30,046 nt of DNA from assembly GCA_964385645.1 (NCBI GenBank), contig CAYLPT010000006.1, positions 1 to 30,046 of the forward strand. Reading direction: 5' to 3'. Positions 1 through 7,160 of this stretch are shown here, one piece after another; the stretch's first letter is position 1; every line of letters starts with the position of its first letter. Source of the stretch: CAYLPT01 sp964385645 (GTDB lineage: Bacteria > Armatimonadota > Hebobacteria > Hebobacterales > Hebobacteraceae). The notes beneath the pieces are model-generated. The model had not been told where the DNA came from. It ran no database searches and was given only the letters and a program-made list of their open reading frames with translations. The position numbers and the translations under genes were made by a program.

Positions 1-1
1 C

Positions 2-1594
2 CGCGTGCTGGGGCGGGTGATCGCGATCAAGGTGATGCGGCCGGAGCTGGCGGCCGACGGGGAGTTTCTGGCGCGGTTCCGGCGGGAGGCGCGGGCGGCG
101 GCGGGGGTGGCGCACGAGCACATCGCGAGCATCTACGACACCGGCAGCGACGGGGCGCTACACTACATAGTGATGGAGTTCGTGGAGGGGGAGAGCTTGC
201 GCGACCGGCTGCGCAAGGAGGGCCCGCTGCCTCTGCCGGAGGCGCTCCGGATCGCCACGGAGACGGCGGAAGCGCTGGAGGCCGCTCACCAGGCGGGCAT
301 CGTCCACCGGGACATCAAGCCGCACAACATCCTGCTGGGCCGCGATGGCCGCGTCAAGGTTACGGATTTCGGCATCGCCCGCGCCGCCTCGGCCGGGGGC
401 CACAGCGAGACGGGCAAGATCGTGGGATCGGTGAACTACGTGTCGCCCGAGCAGGCGCGGGGCGAGCCGGTGGGCCCGCAGGGGGACGTGTACTCGCTCG
501 GGGTGACCCTGTTCGAGATGCTCACGGGCCGGCCGCCCTTCAACGGAGGCGATCGCCTGGCGGTGCTGCACAAGCACGTCTACGACCGGCCCCCCCTGGT
601 GCGGGAGCTCCGCCCCACGCTCCCTCACGAGGTGGAGTCGCTGGTGGCGCACTGCCTGGAGAAGGACCTGTCCCGTCGCTTCGCCTCCGCGCGCGAGCTG
701 CTGAGCTACCTGCACGCCTGCCCGCGGGAGGAGGCCGCCGCGGCCGGCCGGCGGACCCCGGGGCGGTGGCTGGAGCGGGCGGGCCGGGCGGTAGCGGAGG
801 GCCTACGGCTGTGGCGGTGGCGCGCGCTGTGGATGGCGCTGGCGGTGGCGATGGTGGCGGGCCTGGTGGTGGGCATGACACTGTGGGCTTCGGCGCGAGG
901 GCGGGCGGCGATGGTGGTGGTGCCCGATGTGGTGGGGATGAGCGCGGCGGCGGCGCAGCGGCAACTGGAGCAGTTGGGGCTGGGCTATCGGCCGGTAGGC
1001 GGCCGGGCGAGCGACGCGGTGAGCGCGGGGAACATCCTGGAGCAGGAGCCCGCGCCTCGCCTCGAGGTGATGCCAGGGACGGTGGTCAAGGTGGTGCTCA
1101 GCGAAGGCCCCAGCCACGTGGTGGTCCCGGACGTGACGCAGATGTCGGTGGCCCAGGCGCGGCGAAACCTCGACGCCGCCGGGCTTTCGAGCGGCCGTGT
1201 GCAGCAGGCCTACGATCGAAGCGTCCCCGCGGGCTATGTGGCGACGACGCTGCCGGCGGCGGGGGCGAGGGTGGTGCGGGGCACCGCGGTGGACCTGGTG
1301 GTGAGCCTGGGGCCGGAGCCGGAGCTGGTGGTGGGCCCGCCGCTGCCGCCCCCGGGGCCGGCCGACCGCACGCGGCAGGAGACCCTCACCTACACGGTCC
1401 CCGCGGGGGAGCCGGCGCGGGAGGTCACGGTGGCGGTGGAGGTGACCGATGCAGGGGGCTCGCGCACCATCTACGAGGGCCGGCACCGGCCCGGCGAGTC
1501 CATCCCTCCGCAGGAGATCGCGGTGTTGGGGCCGACCGCGGCGCGGGTGCTGGTGAACGGCCGGGTCCGCGCGGAGTGGGAGTACCAGCCGTAG
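2..1594 (+). CDS. PASTA-domain Ser/Thr protein kinase (5' partial)
   Basis: Membrane-anchored Hanks-type kinase of the PrkC/PknB type, which phosphorylates proteins on Ser/Thr and senses cell-wall fragments through external PASTA domains. The reading frame is open at the left edge, so the glycine-rich loop is outside the window. Counting from the GTG at 5, the sequence shows the ATP-binding lysine in IAIKV (about residue 9), the catalytic HRD loop (101-103, in VHRDIKPHN), the DFG motif (121-123) and the activation-segment motif SPEQARG. One TM helix lies at about 275-293, followed by two PASTA domains starting near 304 and 372, each with a VVVPDV signature. A proline-rich linker leads to a short C-terminal beta domain like that at the end of clostridial PrkC proteins. 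The stop at 1592-1594 is followed by a hairpin. The kinase family is certain; its targets are unknown. Confidence 0.95.
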   Translation, partial: RVLGRVIAIKVMRPELAADGEFLARFRREARAAAGVAHEHIASIYDTGSDGALHYIVMEFVEGESLRDRLRKEGPLPLPEALRIATETAEALEAAHQAGIVHRDIKPHNILLGRDGRVKVTDFGIARAASAGGHSETGKIVGSVNYVSPEQARGEPVGPQGDVYSLGVTLFEMLTGRPPFNGGDRLAVLHKHVYDRPPLVRELRPTLPHEVESLVAHCLEKDLSRRFASARELLSYLHACPREEAAAAGRRTPGRWLERAGRAVAEGLRLWRWRALWMALAVAMVAGLVVGMTLWASARGRAAMVVVPDVVGMSAAAAQRQLEQLGLGYRPVGGRASDAVSAGNILEQEPAPRLEVMPGTVVKVVLSEGPSHVVVPDVTQMSVAQARRNLDAAGLSSGRVQQAYDRSVPAGYVATTLPAAGARVVRGTAVDLVVSLGPEPELVVGPPLPPPGPADRTRQETLTYTVPAGEPAREVTVAVEVTDAGGSRTIYEGRHRPGESIPPQEIAVLGPTAARVLVNGRVRAEWEYQP

Positions 1595-1613
1595 CGCACT
1601 AGCGCAGCCGCTC

Positions 1614-1645
1614 CCGCGTCGGACCATGGCCGACGCGGCCCCTCT
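1614..1645 (+). terminator. Candidate terminator hairpin after the kinase gene
   Basis: A perfect 9-bp inverted repeat, CCGCGTCGG (1614-1622) and CCGACGCGG (1630-1638), encloses a 7-nt loop and starts 20 nt after the kinase stop. The downstream stretch CCCCTCTTG is pyrimidine-rich but has no real T tract, so intrinsic termination is plausible rather than shown. Confidence 0.4.
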
Positions 1646-1728
1646 TGCCCCCCCTCGAGCGACCCAAGCGCGCGGCGCGTCGGCGCGCGCCTGCCGGGCG
1701 GCGCCGGCGGCGCCGGGGTCGTGGGAAA

Positions 1729-1739
1729 TGTGGAATAAG
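1729..1739 (+). promoter_or_regulatory. Weak candidate extended -10 upstream of the pilus cluster
   Basis: TGTGGAATAAG reads as a TGn extended -10 followed by AATAAG (4 of 6 matches to TATAAT). No -35 box is recognisable at the usual distance. The same decamer TGTGGAATAA recurs at 14755-14764 upstream of the pilin gene. This is the best promoter candidate in the 275-bp gap 1595-1869, which otherwise shows only the kinase-end hairpin. Confidence 0.25.
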
Positions 1740-1869
1740 ACTCTGGCTTCTGCGGCAGCGCGGGCTTGTGGGGGCCGGGCGGCTGGGACCGGCGCCGGCG
1801 GAGTGTGTGCGGCGACTCGGCCCTGCGTGGAGCCTGCGCTAATCGGGCCGCGGAGGCCTTACGGAGGCC

Positions 1870-2820
1870 ATGCGCAGGGAATTCACCGCAGTCAGCGCGT
1901 TCTCCATGACCATCTCCTTTGTGGCGGCCATCGTGCTGTGCGTGCAGGTGGCCCAGCTCGAGCTGCCCGCGGAGTGGCGCATCTCGGGGCCCATCCTGTG
2001 GGCGCTCGAGGCGGCCGTGTTTGGGGCTGCGGTGTATGCATGGCGCAGCGACATATCGCTTGGCGGCTGGTTGGTGGGCATTCTGGGCCTGACGGCGATC
2101 CGGCTGATGGTGAGCACGGCGGCCGCCTTCGGCCTCGCCGCGCTGCTGGCCGAGGAGGACCTGGGGATGGCGCTGGGGCAGACCTTCGTGCTCGCCCCTC
2201 GCCTGGCCGCGGTGGTGTTCTCAGTCATGACCTTCTATCCCCTGCGGGCCTTCCTGCCGGCGCGGCCCCCGATCCGACGGGCGGGGCGACGGCGCTTCGG
2301 GGAGAGCGAGGCGGCGCGGCGGGGCGCTGGGGAGGGGGCGAACGGGGAGCAGCCGGTGGTGCTCGTGACGGGGAACGAGAAGGTGGCGGTCTGGGAGGAT
2401 GGGGAGGCGCCCGGTCGCCCACGCCGAGCGGCTACGCTGCTGGCGGACGTGGACGTCTCCGGGGCGGTTGAGGTCCCCCTGTCTGCGGTGCTGCAGCAGG
2501 TGCCTCGGGAGCTCTGGGGCGAGCGGGCGCGCCAGTATCAAGGGTCCGAGCGGGTGGCCATCCCGCTGTCGGCAATCGTGCCGCAGTTGCCGGAGGCGCA
2601 GGTGCTGGTGAGGCTGGCCGACCTCCAGGGCTGGCTGCCGACGGGCGCGATCAAGGCGCCGGCCACCCAGGATAGGGACGAGGAATCCTCGATGGTGTCC
2701 TTGCCGCTCGAGCTGATCGTGCCGCTGTTGCCGCCGGAGGTGTTGGCGCTGCCGGAGCCCTCGCCGCCGCGGTGGGCGCAGCTCGAGCCCCCCGGCACCG
2801 TCTCCTTTGCGACCGTGTGA
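1870..2820 (+). CDS. Four-TM membrane protein with three C-terminal PLxxIVPQLP-like repeats
   Basis: No family is recognised. The 316-aa product has four hydrophobic segments near residues 11-29, 41-58, 66-92 and 104-128. A basic, Arg/Gly/Ala-rich linker follows, then a soluble part holding three copies of a motif that reads V-x-[VIL]-P-L-[SE]-x-[VI]-[LV]-x-x-[VL]-P, at about 200-212, 229-241 and 276-288. The ATG at 1870 has GGAGG only 2 nt upstream (1863-1867) and another GGAGG at 1852-1856, so the start is not fully settled; residue 13 is another Met. It is the first gene of the cluster and ends 30 bp before the MglA-like GTPase. This suggests, without proving, that the cytosolic repeats act with the GTPase or the DUF4388 protein at the membrane. 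Confidence 0.85.
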   Translation: MRREFTAVSAFSMTISFVAAIVLCVQVAQLELPAEWRISGPILWALEAAVFGAAVYAWRSDISLGGWLVGILGLTAIRLMVSTAAAFGLAALLAEEDLGMALGQTFVLAPRLAAVVFSVMTFYPLRAFLPARPPIRRAGRRRFGESEAARRGAGEGANGEQPVVLVTGNEKVAVWEDGEAPGRPRRAATLLADVDVSGAVEVPLSAVLQQVPRELWGERARQYQGSERVAIPLSAIVPQLPEAQVLVRLADLQGWLPTGAIKAPATQDRDEESSMVSLPLELIVPLLPPEVLALPEPSPPRWAQLEPPGTVSFATV

Positions 2821-2850
2821 GAGAGCCCGCGAGGAAAGGACCGCGCCGCA

Positions 2851-3453
2851 ATGGCCTCGATCAACTACGCGCTCAAGGAGATCAGCTGCAAGATCGTCTA
2901 CTACGGGCCGGGCATGTGCGGCAAGACCACCAACCTGCAGTACATCCATCAGCACACGGCGGCGGACAAGCGCGGCAACATGGTGTCGCTGGCGACGCCG
3001 GGGGAGCGGACGCTGTTCTTCGACTTCCTGCCGCTGGAGGCGGCGACGATCCACGGGTTTCGCACGAAGTTCCAGCTCTACACGGTGCCCGGCCAGGTGA
3101 TGTACAACTCGACGCGCAAGCTGGTGCTGCGTGGGGTGGACGGGATCATCTTCGTGTGCGACTCGCAGTGGGAGAAGCTGCGGGAGAACCTGGAGAGCTT
3201 CCGCAACCTGGAGGACAACCTGGCGACGTACGGCTACAGCCTGGAGACGACGCCGTACGTGGTGCAGTACAACAAGCGCGATCTGCCCAACATCGCGCCG
3301 GTGGAGTACCTGCAGTTTCTGATCAACCCGCGGCAGGTGCCGAGCCTGGAGGCGGTCGCCATTGCGGGCAAGGGGGTGTTCGAGGCCCTCGGCGAGGTGT
3401 GCGGCCGCGTGCTCGCGAACCTGGCGGAGAAGCAGAAGGTGGGGGTGATCTAG
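2851..3453 (+). CDS. mglA: MglA-type small Ras-like GTPase
   Basis: Cytosolic GTPase of the bacterial MglA family. In Myxococcus xanthus, MglA sets cell polarity and directs type IV pili and gliding machinery to the leading pole. The 200-aa length is typical. Visible motifs are the P-loop GPGMCGKTT (19-27), a switch I region with TLFFDFLP (54-61), the MglA-type switch II TVPGQ (78-82) in place of DxxG, and the guanine-specificity motif NKRD (141-144). AGGAAAGGA upstream of the ATG supports the start. It sits between a repeat-bearing membrane protein and a DUF4388 gene, followed closely by pilM, so pilus control is the likely role. No mglB (Roadblock GAP) gene is present in the window. Confidence 0.93.
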   Translation: MASINYALKEISCKIVYYGPGMCGKTTNLQYIHQHTAADKRGNMVSLATPGERTLFFDFLPLEAATIHGFRTKFQLYTVPGQVMYNSTRKLVLRGVDGIIFVCDSQWEKLRENLESFRNLEDNLATYGYSLETTPYVVQYNKRDLPNIAPVEYLQFLINPRQVPSLEAVAIAGKGVFEALGEVCGRVLANLAEKQKVGVI

Positions 3454-3472
3454 GCGTGGGGAGCGTGCAGAG

Positions 3473-4204
3473 ATGGCGCTGACTGGGACCTTCGACGACA
3501 TCGGCTTGGCGGAGCTGCTGCAGCTCCTGCACACGGGGCAGCGGACCGGCCGGCTGACGGTGTGGCGGGGGACCGAGCGCGCGGACCTCTACCTGGCGAA
3601 GGGGGAGGTGGTGCGGGCGGTCTCGCACCGAGAGCGGGGGCCAGAGGTGGTCTACCGGCTACTGGGCTGGAGGGAGGGGGACTTCACCTTTGAGCGCAGC
3701 GAGGAGCCGGTGGCGCGGGAGATCAGGGAGAGCACGGAGGCGCTGATCCTGGAGGGGATGAAGCGCTTCGACGAGTGGGAGCGGGTGGAGTCGGAGATGC
3801 CGAACATGCACGTGGTGCTGCGGCAGCGGGCGGCCGCGGTGACGAACCGGTACGAGTCGCTGAGCGCGGAGGCGCAGGCGGTGCTGAGGCTGGTGGATGC
3901 TCGGCGGTCCGTGGGGGCGATCATCCGGGAGAGCGGGCTGGAGCCGGTGAAGGCGGTGGTGGCGGTGACCGAGCTGCTGACGGAGGGGATCGTGGAGGAA
4001 TGGCGGCCGGGGGCGTCCCCGCGAGAGGTGCTGCAGGCGCGGGACCGGCTGCCGGAGGCGCGAGGGGGCATAGACTTCAGGTCGAGCTCCTACTTCTCAT
4101 CCAAAGAGCAACTGACCGAGCGCAACCGGGTGGCGCAGGCGCGCCCCGCGCGGGGTGCGCGCGGCCCGGGGGCGCGGTCAGAGTCGGGGAGCGATGAGCC
4201 ATGA
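3473..4204 (+). CDS. DUF4388 (PATAN-type) domain protein
   Basis: The N-terminal ~100 residues match the DUF4388/PATAN pattern: MALTGTFDDIGLAELLQLL at the start, then GRLTVWRG and LYLAKGEVVRA. Proteins of this type are often found with MglA GTPases and response regulators and are thought to act as adaptors. Residues about 128-180 look like a small winged-helix segment (SAEAQAVLRLVDARRSVG onward), common in this family. The C-terminal ~45 residues are basic and low-complexity. The gene starts 19 bp after mglA and its stop overlaps the pilM start by ATGA (4201-4204), which implies translational coupling. The specific function is unknown; an adaptor between MglA and the pilus machine is an inference from context. 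Confidence 0.85.
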   Translation: MALTGTFDDIGLAELLQLLHTGQRTGRLTVWRGTERADLYLAKGEVVRAVSHRERGPEVVYRLLGWREGDFTFERSEEPVAREIRESTEALILEGMKRFDEWERVESEMPNMHVVLRQRAAAVTNRYESLSAEAQAVLRLVDARRSVGAIIRESGLEPVKAVVAVTELLTEGIVEEWRPGASPREVLQARDRLPEARGGIDFRSSSYFSSKEQLTERNRVAQARPARGARGPGARSESGSDEP

Positions 4205-5373
4205 GCTTTGTGTCTAGGCTTTCACCTGGAAGCGTATCCATCGGGCTGGACGTGGGCAGCAGTGCGATCAAGCTCGTCCAGCTTCAAGAGGTCAAGGGAG
4301 CGGTGGCGCTGCGGAAGGCGGGCAGCGCGCCCACGCCGCCGGAGGCGGTGAAGGGCGGGGTGATCGTGGATCCGCCGGCGGTGGCGAAGGCGATCCGGTC
4401 GCTGCTGGACGCGCTGCAGGTGGACAGCGCGGCGGTGGTGGCGGGGATTGCGGGGCCGACGGTGGCCGTCCGCGAGGTGCCCCTGCCAGCGATGTCGGAG
4501 CGACAACTGCGCAAATCCATCGAGTGGGAGGCCCGCAACTACATCTCCTTCCCGGTGGAGGACAGTGTGGTGGAGTTCGAGGTGCTGGAGCGCCCGGAGA
4601 AGGGCTCCGGCGGCCAGATGAAGGTCATGTTGGTAGCTGCGCCGCGCGACATGGTAGATAGCCAAGTGGAGGCGATCGAGCTCGCCGGGCTGGAGGCGCT
4701 GGCGGTGGAGATCCAGCCGTTTGCGGCGATGCGGTCGCTGTTGACCGGAAATGGGGAGCAGGCCGGGGAGGGAGAGACGCTGGCGCTGTTGGGGATCGGG
4801 GCCTCGTACACCGAGATCACGATCATCAAGGACGGCGACTTCGTCCTGAGCAGGATGATCCCCATCGCGGGAAACGCCTTCACGGAGGCGATCAAGAACG
4901 CCCTCGAGGTGGACTTCGAGGAGGCGAATCGCCTCAAGGAAACGGCGATGCAGGTGGTGACGAGCGAGGAGGAGCGGGCCACGCTGGACCCGGCCGCGCA
5001 GCAGGCGAGCCGGGCCTTGGAGCCGCTGCTGGATGAGCTGATCCGAGAGGTGCGCCGCTCGCTCGCCTACCACGACTACCAGCAGCAGTCGCCGGAGGCC
5101 GGGGCGGGGGAGCTGGGGGTGAACGGGATCCTGCTCAGCGGGGGCAGCGCCAAGCTCCCGAACATCGCCACCTACTTCCAGGCCCAGCTCGGCGTGCCCG
5201 TGGACGTGGTGAACGTGTTCCTGCCGGGCCGGCTCCAGGCGCACGGGGTAAACCGGGACTACCTGCGGTCGCACGCGCCCACGCTCCTAGTGGGGGCGGG
5301 CCTGGCTCTGCGCGAGCTACTGCGGAAGCGCAAGCACACGAAGGCAGCGGAGAAGAGCAATGGCAGTCTGTGA
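4201..5373 (+). CDS. pilM: Type IV pilus inner-membrane platform protein PilM
   Basis: Actin-like cytoplasmic ATPase-fold protein that binds the N-terminal peptide of PilN and links the pilus motor to the inner-membrane PilN/PilO complex. The 390-aa product carries the actin-like phosphate-1 motif GLDVGSSAIKLV (15-26) and the adenosine-type motif LSGGSAKLP (312-320) near the C-terminus, both hallmarks of PilM. The ATG overlaps the DUF4388 stop by four bases, and its own stop lies inside pilN (14-bp overlap), so expression is tightly coupled. Length and gene order pilM-N-O are canonical. Confidence 0.96.
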   Translation: MSFVSRLSPGSVSIGLDVGSSAIKLVQLQEVKGAVALRKAGSAPTPPEAVKGGVIVDPPAVAKAIRSLLDALQVDSAAVVAGIAGPTVAVREVPLPAMSERQLRKSIEWEARNYISFPVEDSVVEFEVLERPEKGSGGQMKVMLVAAPRDMVDSQVEAIELAGLEALAVEIQPFAAMRSLLTGNGEQAGEGETLALLGIGASYTEITIIKDGDFVLSRMIPIAGNAFTEAIKNALEVDFEEANRLKETAMQVVTSEEERATLDPAAQQASRALEPLLDELIREVRRSLAYHDYQQQSPEAGAGELGVNGILLSGGSAKLPNIATYFQAQLGVPVDVVNVFLPGRLQAHGVNRDYLRSHAPTLLVGAGLALRELLRKRKHTKAAEKSNGSL

Positions 5374-5944
5374 TATCAACCTGATCGCCAGTCGGCGCGC
5401 GCAGAAGCAGCGCGCCGTCATGATGCTGCGCCTCGGCGTGTACTCGCTGATCGCGCTGTTCGTGGGGGTGGCGATCCTGTATGCGTGGATGGTGGTGGCG
5501 ACGCGGCTGGTGTCCGGGCGGATCGCGGAGACGGAGGCGAGGCTGAGCGACCCTGCGCTGGCGGACGCGGTGACCCGCATCCAGTTCCTGGAGACCTCCA
5601 TCGCCCAGCTGGCGCCGCGGGTGGACCTGCTGGAGAAGGTGCACGACAGCGAGCGGGCGTGGATCGAAATCCTGCGGGACGTGAGCGCGTGCATCCCCAA
5701 GGACGTGTGGATCACGCAGCTCTCCTCCCGGCGCACGGGCAATGAACACACCATCTCCCTGCGGGGCGCGGCCTACCGCCAGCGCGACGTGGGCGAGTTC
5801 ATGCTGCGGCTGGACAGGCCGGAGTGGAGCGGCGTGCCCGCGCTGGGCTTCAGCCAGGTGAGCACGAGCCAGACGGGCCGGCCCGTGACCGAGTTCGAGA
5901 TCACGGTCCCCCTGAGTAAGCCGATAGGGAGCGATCTGAGATGA
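5360..5944 (+). CDS. pilN: Type IV pilus assembly protein PilN
   Basis: Bitopic inner-membrane protein that pairs with PilO and binds PilM. The N-terminal segment MAVCDINLIASRR contains the PilM-binding INL motif, here INLIA rather than the usual INLLP. One TM helix spans about 23-48, followed by a periplasmic coiled-coil region (about 52-100) and a ferredoxin-like C-terminal domain. The 194-aa length is typical. The start ATG at 5360 lies inside the end of pilM, and the stop overlaps the pilO start by ATGA (5941-5944). Confidence 0.94.
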   Translation: MAVCDINLIASRRAQKQRAVMMLRLGVYSLIALFVGVAILYAWMVVATRLVSGRIAETEARLSDPALADAVTRIQFLETSIAQLAPRVDLLEKVHDSERAWIEILRDVSACIPKDVWITQLSSRRTGNEHTISLRGAAYRQRDVGEFMLRLDRPEWSGVPALGFSQVSTSQTGRPVTEFEITVPLSKPIGSDLR

Positions 5945-6630
5945 GCGCAGCCGGTGATCGCAAGGTCGTCTTTGCGCTGCTGGGCATCGCGGCGCTGTGT
6001 CTGATCGGGCTCGGCCTGAGCTTGTACCGAAGCAAGTCGAGCGAGCTGCACAGGCTGGAGCGGGAGCTGGCCGAGAAGGAGCTCAAGCTCGAGGAGGTCC
6101 AGGCCAAGCTGGCGAGCCAGCCGGAGCTGGAGGCGGAGTACGAAGGACTCCAGGCGCGCCTGTCGGTGCTGGAGCCGGCGCTGCCCGACAGCGCCTACAT
6201 CCCCACCTTCCTGCACCAGATCGAGGCGCTGGCGCTGAGCACAAGGAACCGGATCCTGATGATCCGCCCGAAGCCCCAGCCGGCGCGGCGGAGGGGGGCC
6301 GCCGATGTGGTCGTTGACGATGAGACCGGCGAGCTCCGGGAGGCCTCGGGGGCCGAGGGAGCTCCGAAGGCGCCGAAGGCCGGGGCGGCCCCGGCGCCGG
6401 AGCTGCCCTACGACCAGGTGCCGATCGAGCTTCGGACCGAGGGGAGCTACTGGACGACGCTGGACTTCCTCCAGGAGCTCAAGCAGTTCCCGAAGATGAT
6501 CGCCGTGAACGATATCAGCCTGCAGCCGAAGCAGGCGGGCGCGGACGCGCAGACGTCGCCCGATCTAACTGCGGCCATGGAGTTGATCGCCGTGGTCACG
6601 AAAGGGGGGAGTGATGGACCGTCGCGGTAA
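5941..6630 (+). CDS. pilO: Type IV pilus assembly protein PilO
   Basis: Periplasmic partner of PilN in the inner-membrane alignment complex. The 229-aa product has one N-terminal TM helix (about 9-28), a charged coiled coil (about 34-80) and a C-terminal PilO core. The core contains an Ala/Pro/Gly-rich insertion around residues 128-157, which looks like a flexible loop and is not typical. The start overlaps pilN by four bases and the end overlaps the next gene by 17 bases. Assignment rests on topology and strict pilMNO order. Confidence 0.92.
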   Translation: MSAAGDRKVVFALLGIAALCLIGLGLSLYRSKSSELHRLERELAEKELKLEEVQAKLASQPELEAEYEGLQARLSVLEPALPDSAYIPTFLHQIEALALSTRNRILMIRPKPQPARRRGAADVVVDDETGELREASGAEGAPKAPKAGAAPAPELPYDQVPIELRTEGSYWTTLDFLQELKQFPKMIAVNDISLQPKQAGADAQTSPDLTAAMELIAVVTKGGSDGPSR

Positions 6631-7156
6631 GGACCTTCTCCTCCTCGTGCTGGCGTTGACGGCCCTCGTCGTCGCGCTCTACACGTTCCGGGGCAAGCCC
6701 CGGCCCGCGCCGCCGCCGGCCCCCACGCCGGCCGTGGCGAAGGCGGAGGCGCCGGAGGAGGCCGTCGCGCAACCCGAGGAGGCGGCAGAAACCGCCCCCG
6801 AGGCGGCCGGGGAGGCGGAGGGCACAGAGGAGACGCGCAACCCCTTCGCGGGCCCGGGCCTCGCCGCCGCGCCCGCGGCGGCCGAGGGCGCGCCCGCCGC
6901 CGAGCCGGCGGCCCCGCGGGAGACGCCCGCGCCCATCCCGGGCGAACAAGCGGAGCCGGGCGCTGGGCTGAGGCTGGCGGGGATTATCGCTGGCCAGCCG
7001 ACGATGGCGCTGATCCGGCACAACGAGCAGCGCTACTTCGTCGGCGTGGGGGACTGGGTGGCCGAGAGATACCGCGTGCAATCCATTAGCACGCAGCAAG
7101 TCGTGCTTGCCGGAGCAGACGGCAAGGTGATCCTCAGGATGGGAGGGAGGCAGTAG
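6614..7156 (+). CDS. PilP-like / GspC-like pilus linker protein
   Basis: The gene occupies the pilP position between pilO and pilQ. The product (about 180 aa) has an N-terminal TM helix (about 8-25), a long Pro/Ala/Glu-rich spacer, and a C-terminal small beta domain (last ~60 residues, from LRLAGIIAGQPTMALI to the VILRMGG end) like the homology region shared by PilP and GspC, which contacts the secretin. Unlike classical PilP it has no lipobox cysteine, so it is anchored by a TM helix in GspC fashion. A G-rich ribosome site (6604-6609) precedes both the GTG at 6611 and the ATG at 6614; ATG is chosen but either is possible. It overlaps the end of pilO. The pilP symbol is withheld because similarity is mostly positional. 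Confidence 0.8.
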   Translation: MDRRGKDLLLLVLALTALVVALYTFRGKPRPAPPPAPTPAVAKAEAPEEAVAQPEEAAETAPEAAGEAEGTEETRNPFAGPGLAAAPAAAEGAPAAEPAAPRETPAPIPGEQAEPGAGLRLAGIIAGQPTMALIRHNEQRYFVGVGDWVAERYRVQSISTQQVVLAGADGKVILRMGGRQ

Positions 7157-7160
7157 CGCC

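Noticed and set aside
1626..2471. 281-codon plus-strand frame starting in the gap before the membrane protein gene
   Set aside because: Most of it overlaps the four-TM protein in another frame and its translation is Gly/Ala/Arg low complexity; no good ribosome site.
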